NCBI RefSeq assembly: GCF_014640075.1
Contig: NZ_BMGG01000002.1
Coordinates: 496,001-560,000, forward strand
Reading direction: 5' to 3'
From: Chelatococcus reniformis
GTDB taxonomy: Bacteria > Pseudomonadota > Alphaproteobacteria > Rhizobiales > Beijerinckiaceae
DNA length: 64,000 nt
The notes beneath the pieces are model-generated. The model did not search any database. It was given only the letters and a program-made list of their open reading frames with translations, and had not been told where the DNA came from. A program made the position numbers and the translations under genes. The number at the start of each line of letters is the position of its first letter. Position 1 is the first letter of the stretch. Positions 8,789 through 17,930 of the stretch are shown piece after piece.

Positions 8789-10309
8789 TCAGGTGAGCGT
8801 ATCCTCGCTCTGCGGGGCCTCGGCCATGGTCTCGTCGGCGACGGGCTCGCCCTTGTCCGCCGGCGCCTTGGGCAGACGCACGGGCCTCAGCAGAAACGCC
8901 GGCACGTGGTCGCCGAGGCCGACCGGTGTCCATTCGTCGTCGTGCCGGCGGCGATCGCGGTCGCGATCCCGTCCAGGCGAACGCTCGCTGCGGTCGCTGC
9001 GGCTGCTGCGCGGCGGTTCGTCGAACGGCGCTGCCGCGGCCGTCGGTGCGGCGGGAGCATCGAGGCCGTCGTCGGCACCGTCGCGTCCCTTGCGATCGCG
9101 CCGGCCGGTCTTGCGCGCGGGCTTGCGCTCATCCCGATCGCGGCCGCGGCCACGACGGGGGGCTACCGGAAACTCCGCCTCGGCGAGGGACGGGCCCTCC
9201 CACGGCGTCTCCTGGCCCTTCAGCTTGGTGATCGCCTCCAGCGCGCGCTCGTCGCCCGGCGCGACGATCGTGTAAGCCCAGCCGGTCCGGCCGGCACGCC
9301 CCGTGCGGCCGATACGATGGACGTAGTCCTCCGGGTGGTGAGGCACGTCGAAGTTGAAGACGTGGCTCACGTCGGGGATGTCGAGGCCCCGCGCCGCGAC
9401 GTCGCTGGCCACCAGGAGCTGCACGTCGTTGTTGCGGAAGCGGTCCAGGGCCTGCGTGCGAGAGCGCTGGTCCATGTCGCCGTGCAGGCCGACGACGCTG
9501 AACCCGTGGCGCTCCAGCGAGCGCTGCACCAGCGCCACGTCTCGCTTACGATTGCAGAAGATGATGCCGTTCTTGAGATCGGCTGCCTCGCGGATGAGCC
9601 GGCGCAGGGTCTCGCGTTTCTCGTGCGCCTCGCCACCCGAGGCCACCAGGTGCTGAGTGATCGTGGCAGCAGCGCTGGCTGGCCTCGCCACCTCGATTCG
9701 CGCCGGGTTGCTCAGGAAATTGTCGACCAGCTGCTGAATCTCCGGCGGCATGGTGGCCGAGAAGAACAGCGTCTGGCGCGTGAACGGCACCATACGACAG
9801 ATGCGCTCGATGTCGGGGATGAAGCCCATGTCGAGCATGCGGTCGGCTTCGTCGATGACCAGCACCTCGATGCCGCTGAGCAGCAGCTTGCCGCGCTCGA
9901 AATGGTCGAGCAGCCGCCCGGGCGTCGCGATGAGGACGTCGACGCCGCGCATCAGCTTGGCGTCCTGGTCACCAAACGAGACGCCGCCGATGATCAGGGC
10001 GACGTTGAGCCGATGGTTGGCGCCATAGCGGATGAAGCTCTCCTCCACCTGCGCGGCAAGCTCGCGCGTCGGCTCGAGGATCAGGGTGCGCGGCATGCGC
10101 GCCCGGGCCCGTCCTGTTTCCAGCAGCGTCAGCATGGGCAGCGTGAATGCCGCGGTCTTGCCGGTGCCGGTCTGCGCGATGCCCAGCACGTCCCGCCGCG
10201 CGAGCACATGCGGAATCGCTTGCGACTGGATGGGGGTCGGTTCGGTGTAGCCAGAAGATTCGACGGCCTGAAGGACTTTGTCGCTGAGGCCGAGTTCGGT
10301 AAATGCCAT
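8789..10309 (-). CDS. DEAD-box RNA helicase, RhlE-like
   Basis: ATP-dependent RNA-remodelling enzyme of 506 residues. In order: Q motif GYTEPTPIQ, Walker A AQTGTGKT, motif Ia EPTRELA, DEAD in VIDEADRMLDMGF, SAT in FFSATMP, motif V DVAARGLDIPDV and motif VI HRIGRTGRAGRTG. After about residue 385 comes a low-complexity tail rich in Arg, Asp and Ala, typical of RhlE-type tails that bind RNA or partners such as RNase E. The exact orthologue (rhlE versus others) is not certain. It ends convergently against the Nudix gene. Confidence 0.95.
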   Translation of the reverse strand: MAFTELGLSDKVLQAVESSGYTEPTPIQSQAIPHVLARRDVLGIAQTGTGKTAAFTLPMLTLLETGRARARMPRTLILEPTRELAAQVEESFIRYGANHRLNVALIIGGVSFGDQDAKLMRGVDVLIATPGRLLDHFERGKLLLSGIEVLVIDEADRMLDMGFIPDIERICRMVPFTRQTLFFSATMPPEIQQLVDNFLSNPARIEVARPASAAATITQHLVASGGEAHEKRETLRRLIREAADLKNGIIFCNRKRDVALVQRSLERHGFSVVGLHGDMDQRSRTQALDRFRNNDVQLLVASDVAARGLDIPDVSHVFNFDVPHHPEDYVHRIGRTGRAGRTGWAYTIVAPGDERALEAITKLKGQETPWEGPSLAEAEFPVAPRRGRGRDRDERKPARKTGRRDRKGRDGADDGLDAPAAPTAAAAPFDEPPRSSRSDRSERSPGRDRDRDRRRHDDEWTPVGLGDHVPAFLLRPVRLPKAPADKGEPVADETMAEAPQSEDTLT

Positions 10310-10499
10310 GGGCTCTGTCGGGTACGTCTGCGGGCCGTCGTTGTGATCAGCACGAAATGGGCCACCGCTGAGGGAGGCCGGCAGGGCGCAGCGCCGCGCC
10401 GGAATATGGGGAAAAGTCGCGGATTGTCAATTATCTGGTTCTGCGGGCGCGCGACGAGGGCGCGGCCCATGCTGGCTGGCGACGCCGCGGCTGGCGAGC

Positions 10500-10766
10500 C
10501 TACCTGACCTGAACCAATCCGCACGGATTGAGTTCCAGCGAGGCGGCCCGCTGGGCCAGTCCGCCTGCCGCGGCCACGGCTGCACGGCCGGCCCCTTGAG
10601 CGGCGTTTGGGGGTTCGCTCGTGAGCCAGTGTTGCGCATCACCGGGCGACAACGTGGAGAACAGCCAGCCGACGGCGAGCAGCGACACGAAGGTGACGGC
10701 CATGGCGGCCTTCGCCAGGGTGCCTGCGACACCGTGATCCGCCCGACCCAACAGCCGCAAGGTCAT
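10500..10766 (-). CDS. Possible small membrane protein, unknown
   Basis: 88-residue frame with one hydrophobic helix (about residues 17-38, AKAAMAVTFVSLLAVGWLFS) and an Ala/Gly-rich tail. It sits alone between parE and the helicase on the same strand. I recognise no family. The only Shine-Dalgarno-like sequence (TTGGAGC) touches the ATG, which weakens the call. It may be spurious. Confidence 0.4.
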   Translation of the reverse strand: MTLRLLGRADHGVAGTLAKAAMAVTFVSLLAVGWLFSTLSPGDAQHWLTSEPPNAAQGAGRAAVAAAGGLAQRAASLELNPCGLVQVR

Positions 10767-10830
10767 GCTCCAAGGGGAGCGTCTGTCCCCGCACGCATCC
10801 TGGCACGCTCAGGTTAATGAGCTGTTCCTC

Positions 10831-12882
10831 TTAGATGTCGAGCTCCTCATCGGAGGCAAAAGCCGCCCGCTCCTGGATGAAAGCAAAGCGTGCTTCGGGC
10901 TTGTTGCCCATCAAGCGCTCGATGGTGTCGGCGGTCGACGGACGCTCTTCGTCGATCACATGGACGCGGAGCAGCGTGCGGCGGGCCGGATCCATGGTGG
11001 TTTCCTTGAGCTGATTGGCCATCATCTCGCCGAGCCCCTTAAACCGTCCGACCTCCACCTTTCGCCCCTTGAACTCGACGGCGATCAGCCGATCGCGATC
11101 GGCCTCGTCGCGGGCGTAGAGCGTCTTGCTGCCGCTGCTGACGCGGAACAGAGGCGGAACGGCGAGATACAGGTGTCCGTTGTCGATCAGCCGCGGCATC
11201 TGGCGGTAAAAGAAGGTGATCAGCAGCGAGGCGATGTGGGCGCCGTCGACATCGGCGTCCGTCATGATGATCACCTTTTCGTAGCGCAGGTCCTCGTCGC
11301 GGTATTGAGTGCCGGTGCTGCAGCCCAGCGCCTGGATCAGATCGGCGAGCTGCTGGTTCTGCGCGAGTTTGTCGCGGCCGGCCGAGGCGACGTTGAGGAT
11401 CTTGCCGCGCAACGGCAGTATCGCCTGGGTCTGGCGGTTGCGTGCCTGCTTGGCGCTGCCGCCGGCGGAATCGCCTTCGACGATGAAGATCTCAGAGCCG
11501 GCGGCGCCCGCCGCCGTGCAGTCCGCGAGCTTGCCGGGCAGGCGCAGGCGCCGCGTGGCGGTCTTGCGGGCGACCTCCTTCTCGGCCCTTCGGCGCAGCC
11601 GCTCCTCGGCCCGCTCGATCGTCCAGTCGAGCAGGCGGAGCGCCTGTTGCGGCGCCGCGGCGAGCCAATGGTCGAAGGCATCGCGAAGCGCCGCCTCGAC
11701 GATGCGTGTCGCCTCGGCGCTGGCCAGCTTGTCCTTGGTCTGCCCCTGGAACTCGGGTTCGCGGATGAACACCGATAGCATCGCGGCGCACGACACCATC
11801 ACATCCTCGGCGGCGATCTGGGCGGCACGCTTGGCTTGGCCGATGCGTTCGGCGTGGTCGCGCAGGCCGCGCAGCAGCGCCAGGCGCAGGCCCTGCTCGT
11901 GGGTGCCGCCCTCCGCCGTCGGGATCGTGTTGCAATAGGAGTGGATGAAACCGTCGGCATTGGCGAGCCAGGCGATGGCCCATTCCAGTGAGCCGTGGCC
12001 CCCGGGCTTCTGAATCTTGCCGGCAAAGACCTGGTCGGCGACCAGCACGGTGCCCTCGATCTCGCGTGACAGATAGTCCTTGAGGCCGCCTGGAAACCGA
12101 AAGCTCGCCTCCGCCGGCACGTTGTCGATGCCGGCGAGCAGGGCAGGCGCGCAGCGCCAGCGAATTTCGACACCGCCGAACAGGTAGGCTTTCGAGCGGG
12201 CCATCTTGAACAGGCGGCGTGGGCTCAGATGCGCCGAGGCGCCGAAGATCTGCGGGTCGGGATGAAACCTCACCGTCGTGCCGCGGCGATTCGGAGCCCG
12301 TCCCACGGTCTCGATCGGCCCGAGCGGCAGACCGCGCGAGTAGGCTTGCCGATAGACGGTCTGGCTGCGGACGATCTCCACCTCCAGCCGGTCCGAAAGC
12401 GCATTGACCACGGAGATGCCGACGCCGTGCAGGCCGCCGGACGTGTCGTAGACCTTGGAATCGAACTTGCCGCCCGAATGCAGGGTGGTGAGAATGACCT
12501 CGAGCGCCGACTTCTTGGGAAACTTGGGGTGCGGATCGACGGGAATGCCGCGCCCGTTGTCCGTCACGCGCACGAAGCCGCCAGCCTCCAGTTCGACCTC
12601 GATGAAGGTGGCGTGGCCGGCCACGGCCTCGTCCATCGCATTGTCGATCACCTCGGCGAACAGGTGATGCAAGGCCTTCTCGTCGGTGCCGCCGATATAC
12701 ATTCCGGGCCGGCGCCGCACCGGCTCCAGCCCCTCGAGCACCTCGATGGAGGCCGCCGTGTAGTTGCCTTCACCGGCTGTCTGCGGCACCGCGGGTGGCT
12801 TGGCCTGCGGCGGCGTCGCCGCCTTCGCCAGCGGCTTGCGGACGGCCGCCGCGCCCCCAAAAAGATCGTCTCTGCTCGCCAT
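10831..12882 (-). CDS. parE: DNA topoisomerase IV subunit B (ParE)
   Basis: ATPase subunit of the decatenating type II topoisomerase. The 683 residues show the GHKL ATPase signatures IDNAMDEAVAG, DNGRGIPVD and the GGLHGVGISVVNAL lid, then the TOPRIM motifs IFIVEGDSAGGSA and IMTDADVDGAHI. The length fits ParE (about 630-690) rather than alphaproteobacterial GyrB (about 800). The first 40 residues are a Pro/Ala-rich extension. The neighbours are not replication genes. Confidence 0.94.
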   Translation of the reverse strand: MASRDDLFGGAAAVRKPLAKAATPPQAKPPAVPQTAGEGNYTAASIEVLEGLEPVRRRPGMYIGGTDEKALHHLFAEVIDNAMDEAVAGHATFIEVELEAGGFVRVTDNGRGIPVDPHPKFPKKSALEVILTTLHSGGKFDSKVYDTSGGLHGVGISVVNALSDRLEVEIVRSQTVYRQAYSRGLPLGPIETVGRAPNRRGTTVRFHPDPQIFGASAHLSPRRLFKMARSKAYLFGGVEIRWRCAPALLAGIDNVPAEASFRFPGGLKDYLSREIEGTVLVADQVFAGKIQKPGGHGSLEWAIAWLANADGFIHSYCNTIPTAEGGTHEQGLRLALLRGLRDHAERIGQAKRAAQIAAEDVMVSCAAMLSVFIREPEFQGQTKDKLASAEATRIVEAALRDAFDHWLAAAPQQALRLLDWTIERAEERLRRRAEKEVARKTATRRLRLPGKLADCTAAGAAGSEIFIVEGDSAGGSAKQARNRQTQAILPLRGKILNVASAGRDKLAQNQQLADLIQALGCSTGTQYRDEDLRYEKVIIMTDADVDGAHIASLLITFFYRQMPRLIDNGHLYLAVPPLFRVSSGSKTLYARDEADRDRLIAVEFKGRKVEVGRFKGLGEMMANQLKETTMDPARRTLLRVHVIDEERPSTADTIERLMGNKPEARFAFIQERAAFASDEELDI

Positions 12883-13021
12883 CGATATGTGTTGATCCTG
12901 ATTCGTTCCAACCGACTATGCCACGACGGACCGCCCGCCGCGATGCGTCGCCTGCGCATGCGAACGGGCGACGAAGATAGGCGGGCGGGGCGCTCCAACA
13001 GTGGCACCCTGCCGAACGGCC

Positions 13022-13495
13022 TCAGCCGTTCCCGTCGTCCCCGGCCACGCCGAGCCACCGCTCGACCGCGCGTTCGAACGGGCCACCGAAGATGAGCAGC
13101 GCGAACGTGATTGCCAAGCCCACGAGCACGATGTTCCATGCCGCCAGGCCACAGGCGATGCCCAGCGCCGCGCAGATCCATACGGTTGCAGCTGTGGTGA
13201 GGTTGTGGACCGCGAGGCGATCCGGTCGGCGCAGGACCACACCGGCTCCGATGAAGCCGACGCCGGTGAGCACTCCCTGGATGATGCCTTGCACGACGCG
13301 GCTCAGCGCATCGCTGTTGTCCTGGATGCCCGGCAGGTGGACGACGGACACGCAGACGACCGCCGCTCCGAGCGAGACCAGCGACAACGTGCGCATGCCG
13401 GTCGGCTTGCCCTTGAGATCGCGGTTGAGCCCGATCGCCATACCGACCAGGGTGGCGGCCAGCAGGCGCAGCACGACGTCTTCGACCTCGGCCAT
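13022..13495 (-). CDS. MgtC/SapB-family membrane protein
   Basis: 157 residues with four or five membrane helices. The family core is clear: AATLVGMAIGLNRDLKGKP near the N-terminus, GMRTLSLVSLGAA, and GVGFIGAGVVLRR in the middle. MgtC proteins modulate F1Fo ATPase and are tied to low magnesium and acid survival in pathogens, but many family members have no assigned role and the regulatory C-terminal domain is absent here. ATG at 13495 is set by GGGGGGAGG just upstream; a longer frame to 13639 lacks a site. Confidence 0.88.
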   Translation of the reverse strand: MAEVEDVVLRLLAATLVGMAIGLNRDLKGKPTGMRTLSLVSLGAAVVCVSVVHLPGIQDNSDALSRVVQGIIQGVLTGVGFIGAGVVLRRPDRLAVHNLTTAATVWICAALGIACGLAAWNIVLVGLAITFALLIFGGPFERAVERWLGVAGDDGNG

Positions 13496-13673
13496 GCGTC
13501 CTCCCCCCGCGGCGTAAGTCTCGGATGTGCGATCTAGCACGTAGCGCCCCCGCGAGGGGAGCGATCGCTCGATGCTGGGCTCAGTGCGCGGAGCACTGAC
13601 GATGGCACATGCGCTCCTGCTCGCAGCGGTGCCGGCCATACGATTTCACGGCAATGTTCGGCGGCTGCGGCGC

Positions 13674-13707
13674 AAGGAAAGGGCCGGGCGCTTGCGCGTC
13701 CCGGCCC
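13674..13707 (-). terminator. Intrinsic terminator of glnB-glnA
   Basis: GGGCCGGG (13681-13688) pairs with CCCGGCCC (13700-13707), and AAGGAAA at 13674-13680 reads as TTTCCTT after the stem on the minus strand. It lies about 30 nt past the glnA stop. Confidence 0.85.
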
Positions 13708-13735
13708 ATGACAAACGTACCGAAAGCCCGGCCGA

Positions 13736-15148
13736 TCAGACCGAGTAGTACATCTCGAACTCGACCGGATGCGGCGTCATCTCGAAACGCATGACCTCGG
13801 CCATCTTCAGCTCGATGTAGCTCTCGATGAAATCATCGGTGAACACGCCGCCGGCCTTGAGGAAGGCGTTGTCCTTGCGCAGGCTGTCGAGCGCCTCGCG
13901 CAGCGAGCCGCAGACGGTCGGGATCTTCTTCAGCTCCCGCGGTGGCAGATCGTAGAGATCCTTGTCCATCGCCTGGCCCGGATCGATCTTGTTGAGGATG
14001 CCATCGAGGCCGGCCATCAGCATCGCCGCATAGGCGAGGTAGGGGTTCGCGGTGGGGTCCGGGAAGCGGACCTCGACGCGCTTGGCCTTGGGGTTGGCCG
14101 TCCACGGAATGCGGCACGAGGCCGAGCGGTTGCGGGCCGAATAGGCGAGCAGCACCGGGGCCTCATAGCCCGGCACCAGGCGCTTGTAGGAGTTCGTCGA
14201 GGGGTTGGTGAAGGCGTTCAGCGCCTTGGCGTGCTTGATGATGCCGCCGATGTACCACAGGCACTCCTGGCTGAGGTCAGCGTATTTGTTGCCGGCAAAC
14301 AGCGGCTTGCCACCCTTCCAGATCGACATGTGCACGTGCATGCCCGAGCCGTTGTCGCCGAACACGGGTTTGGGCATGAACGTTGCCGACTTGCCGTAGC
14401 TGTGGGCAACCTGGTGGATGCAGTACTTATAGATCTGCATGCCGTCGCCCATGTGGGTCAGCGTGTCGAACTTCATGCCGAGTTCGTGCTGGGCGGAGGC
14501 GACCTCGTGGTGGTGCTTCTCCACCTTGACGCCCATCGACGCCATGGCAGCCAGCATCTCGCCGCGCATGTCCTGGGCGCTGTCGAGCGGCGGCACCGGG
14601 AAATAGCCGCCCTTGGTGCCGATGCGATGGCCGAGGTTGCCGCCCTCGTAGTCCGTGTCGCCGTTGCTCGGCAATTCGGACGCATCGAGCTTGAAGCCGG
14701 TGTTGTAGGGATCGGCCTTGAAGCGCACGTCGTCGAATACGAAGAACTCGGCCTCGGGGCCGACATAGATCGTATCGCCGATGCCGGTCGACTTCAGGAA
14801 GGCCTCCGCCTTCTTGGCGCAGCCGCGGGGGTCACGACCATAGGCCTCGCCGGTCGAGGGCTCGAGAATGTCGCAGACGATCGAGAGCGTGGGAGCGGAG
14901 AAGAAGGGGTCGAGCGCCGCCGTGGTCGGGTCCGGCATCAGCACCATGTCCGACTCGTTGATGGCCTTCCAGCCAGCGATCGAGGAGCCATCGAACATCG
15001 TGCCTTCAGCGAAGATGTCCTCGTCCACCAGCGAGACGTCGAAGGTGACGTGCTGCCACTTGCCGCGCGGGTCGGTGAACCGGAAGTCGACATACTTGAT
15101 GTCGTCGTCCTTGATCATTTTGAGCACATCATGAGCGCTCTTCGTCAT
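13736..15148 (-). CDS. glnA: Glutamine synthetase, type I
   Basis: Condenses ammonia and glutamate to glutamine with ATP; a cytosolic dodecamer. The 470 residues include [10 protein letters not shown], the metal-binding [12 protein letters not shown], and [17 protein letters not shown]. The adenylylation Tyr sits in [11 protein letters not shown] (about 398), so activity is expected to be controlled by GlnE-type adenylylation. GGGGA precedes the ATG. It follows glnB by 59 nt on the same strand, the standard alphaproteobacterial glnBA operon, and ends at a clear terminator. Confidence 0.98.
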   Translation of the reverse strand: MTKSAHDVLKMIKDDDIKYVDFRFTDPRGKWQHVTFDVSLVDEDIFAEGTMFDGSSIAGWKAINESDMVLMPDPTTAALDPFFSAPTLSIVCDILEPSTGEAYGRDPRGCAKKAEAFLKSTGIGDTIYVGPEAEFFVFDDVRFKADPYNTGFKLDASELPSNGDTDYEGGNLGHRIGTKGGYFPVPPLDSAQDMRGEMLAAMASMGVKVEKHHHEVASAQHELGMKFDTLTHMGDGMQIYKYCIHQVAHSYGKSATFMPKPVFGDNGSGMHVHMSIWKGGKPLFAGNKYADLSQECLWYIGGIIKHAKALNAFTNPSTNSYKRLVPGYEAPVLLAYSARNRSASCRIPWTANPKAKRVEVRFPDPTANPYLAYAAMLMAGLDGILNKIDPGQAMDKDLYDLPPRELKKIPTVCGSLREALDSLRKDNAFLKAGGVFTDDFIESYIELKMAEVMRFEMTPHPVEFEMYYSV

Positions 15149-15207
15149 CAGAATCCCCTGTTGCTGCTCGCTGATGGATAAAGGCCTGCGGACGCAATCT
15201 GCGACCT

Positions 15208-15666
<459 letters not shown>

Positions 15667-15778
15667 TCACAATTGCACAAATTGGCGCCATGCGTTCGAT
15701 ATTTGAGCAGATGCACGCGGTTAGGACCGCCGAGAATACCAGAAGCGCCTGCTCCGGCGCCGCATGAAAGGGCTGACG

Positions 15779-17278
15779 ATGGGCCTTGAGCTCCTCCTGA
15801 ACGCGGAGATGCGACGTGCGGACGCAATGACAATCGCCGACGGCACGCCAGGCCGCACGCTGATGGAGCGGGCCGGGGCGGCGGTGACCGCAGCGGTCGC
15901 GCGGCGTTGTGCTGCCGGCGAGAGGGTTCTGGTCCTGTGCGGGCCCGGCAACAACGGCGGCGACGGATTTGTGGCCGCCCGCTTGCTGGCGGCGCGGGGC
16001 CATCAGGTCAGCTTGGCCTTGCTCGGCGACGGCGCGGCGCTGCGCGGCGACGCGGCCCTCGCCGCGGCGGAGTGGACCGGGCCGGTCGCGGCGCCGGGAT
16101 CCGTGGCCGTCGAGGCGGCCGGCCTCATCGTCGATGCCCTGTTCGGGACGGGCCTCGGCCGCGACCTCGACGGCGAGGCCCTGGCCCTCGTCGAGCGGAT
16201 CAACGCCAGCGGCCGGCGGGTCGTCGCCGTCGACATCCCGTCCGGCATCAACGGCGACAGCGGCGCCGTCTGCGGCGCGGCCGTCAGGGCCACCCACACC
16301 GTGACCTTTGCGCGCCGCAAGCCGGCGCACCTGCTGCTGCCGGGCCGGGTGTACTGCGGGACCGTCGAGGTGGCCGACATCGGCATCACCGATGCCACGG
16401 TGGCTGCGTGCGCCAGCGACGCCTTCGCCAATGCCCCGCCGCTTTGGCGGGGCCACATCCCCGTGCCGTCGATCGAGGGGCACAAGTACAAGCGCGGCCA
16501 CGCGCTCGTCGTGTCCGGCGGGCCCACCGCCACGGGCGCTGCCCGCCTCGCGGCGCGCGCGGCGCTCCGTGCCGGCGCCGGTCTGGTGACGGTCGCCTCG
16601 CCGCCGGACGCCGTGATGGTCAACGCGGCGCATCTCACGGCGATCATGTTGCGCCCGATGGAGGGAGCGGCGGGCCTTGCGCGCCTCCTGGACGACAGGC
16701 GCTTCAACGTCCTGCTGATCGGTCCCGGCGCCGGCGTCGGCCAGGCGACAGCAGACCTCGTCGCGATCGCCGGCGGCCGCCAGCGGTCCCTGGTGCTCGA
16801 CGCCGACGCACTGACGAGCTTCGCCGGCAATGCCGCGGGGCTGCGGCAGGTGGTGGCGTCGTGCCACCCCGCGGCGGTCATCCTCACCCCGCACGGCGGC
16901 GAATTCGCCGCTCTGTTCAAGGCTGAGGACGAGGTCGTCAGGGCGCCCACCAAGCTCGACCAGGCACGCCGCGCGGCCGCAGTGACGGGCGCGGTGGTGG
17001 TGTTGAAGGGGGCCGATACGGTGATCGCCGCCCCCGACGGTCGCGCCGCCATCAACGAGAACGCGCCGGCCTGGCTCGGAACGGCGGGCTCGGGCGATGT
17101 TCTGGCGGGCATTGCCGCGGGGTTGCTGGCGCAGGGAATGAATGGCTTCGAGGCCGCCGCCGCCGCGGTCTGGATGCACGGCGAGGCGGCTACTATGTTC
17201 GGACCGGGGCTGATCTCCGAAGATCTGGCGGAGGTCCTGCCCAAGGTCCTGTCGCGCCTGATGGGCGCGACAGCGTGA
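15779..17278 (+). CDS. nnrD/nnrE: Bifunctional NAD(P)HX epimerase/ADP-dependent dehydratase
   Basis: Repairs hydrated NADH and NADPH. The N-terminal half is the YjeF_N epimerase (CGPGNNGGDGFVAARLL about 55-71, VDALFGTGLGR). The C-terminal half is the ribokinase-like ADP-dependent dehydratase (YKRGHALVVSGG, LTPHGGEF, GTAGSGDVLAGI about 438-449). At about 499 residues it is a full-length fusion. Two starts are possible (15764 and 15779); 15779 is preferred for AAAGGG six bases upstream. It faces away from glnB, sharing about 230 bp of control region. Confidence 0.95.
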   Translation: MGLELLLNAEMRRADAMTIADGTPGRTLMERAGAAVTAAVARRCAAGERVLVLCGPGNNGGDGFVAARLLAARGHQVSLALLGDGAALRGDAALAAAEWTGPVAAPGSVAVEAAGLIVDALFGTGLGRDLDGEALALVERINASGRRVVAVDIPSGINGDSGAVCGAAVRATHTVTFARRKPAHLLLPGRVYCGTVEVADIGITDATVAACASDAFANAPPLWRGHIPVPSIEGHKYKRGHALVVSGGPTATGAARLAARAALRAGAGLVTVASPPDAVMVNAAHLTAIMLRPMEGAAGLARLLDDRRFNVLLIGPGAGVGQATADLVAIAGGRQRSLVLDADALTSFAGNAAGLRQVVASCHPAAVILTPHGGEFAALFKAEDEVVRAPTKLDQARRAAAVTGAVVVLKGADTVIAAPDGRAAINENAPAWLGTAGSGDVLAGIAAGLLAQGMNGFEAAAAAVWMHGEAATMFGPGLISEDLAEVLPKVLSRLMGATA

Positions 17279-17389
17279 CGGTGCAGCCCTCGCGGGCTGT
17301 GTGATGTACATGGCGTCGCCGCAATCGCGATCCATGTCCTTAACCGCCGAGCGCCGTCCCGGCCGCGCGGCAGCGTGTGTGGAGCTATG

Positions 17390-17737
17390 ATGACCCGCGT
17401 TCCTTCGTTTCCTGCCTGGCTGGCGCTCGGCGTCTTCGCCGTCGCTACCCCGGCGGCCGCTCAGACGACGCTCTCGACCCCGAGCTGGGATGCGCCTGCC
17501 GGCATCGCCCCCGGGGACGGTGCGGCTAAGCCGAGCCCAGGCAGGGCCGCGCGAGGCCAGGCCACCAAGCAGCGCAACGCTCAGCGGGAGCCGCTACCTT
17601 CGCCGAGCGGTGGATCGATGCGAAAGATCGACCGCAGCGAGATCGACATGTCCGGCACCGGCACCGAGCGGAAAGGGCCGTCCTCCTTCCAGCCGATGCT
17701 GCGCAACGGCGGTGTCGGCTTGGGCACCGCCTTCTAA
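17390..17737 (+). CDS. Small secreted protein, unknown
   Basis: 115 residues with a clear signal peptide (about 1-25, ending TPAAAQ), a low-complexity Pro/Ala/Gly/Arg middle, and a more conserved-looking tail (MRKIDRSEIDMSGTG, then RKGPSSFQPMLRNGGVGLGT). No domain is recognised. ATG at 17390 is chosen over nearby GTG/ATG starts because GGAG lies 5 nt upstream. The TAA stop is embedded in the end of the adjoining MITE-like element, so the original C-terminus may have been altered. Confidence 0.65.
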   Translation: MTRVPSFPAWLALGVFAVATPAAAQTTLSTPSWDAPAGIAPGDGAAKPSPGRAARGQATKQRNAQREPLPSPSGGSMRKIDRSEIDMSGTGTERKGPSSFQPMLRNGGVGLGTAF

Positions 17738-17890
17738 GAGCCCGTCTGGAAATGTCGGGCGATCGGTCCGACGGGTCTCTTCACGCTCTGGTGTGACGGC
17801 GATCTTGCCGATATCGGCTGCGATCGCCTCCTGCCAGAGCGCAAATCCCGCGACGGCCCTCCGCCGCCCAATTCCCAAACAGGCTCTTAG
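17734..17890. mobile_element. MITE-like element with IS5-type ends
   Basis: 157 bp bounded by inverted ends: CTAAGAGCCCGTCTGGAAAT at the left and, read from the other strand, CTAAGAGCCTGTTTGGGAAT at the right. GAGCC...-type ends are seen in IS5-group elements (family knowledge). No transposase is encoded, so it is a non-autonomous or decayed element. It lies between convergent genes, and its left end carries the stop codon of the small secreted protein. Confidence 0.6.
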
Positions 17891-17930
17891 CTGGGATCGG
17901 CACGGCCGCGCGCGAGCCTTGCGGCTCCGC

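Noticed and set aside
8906-10507. 533-codon frame antisense to the DEAD-box helicase
   Set aside because: No motifs or credible start; the helicase on the minus strand has all its motifs.
10831-12882. DNA gyrase subunit B
   Set aside because: The protein is about 120 residues shorter than alphaproteobacterial GyrB and fits ParE in length.
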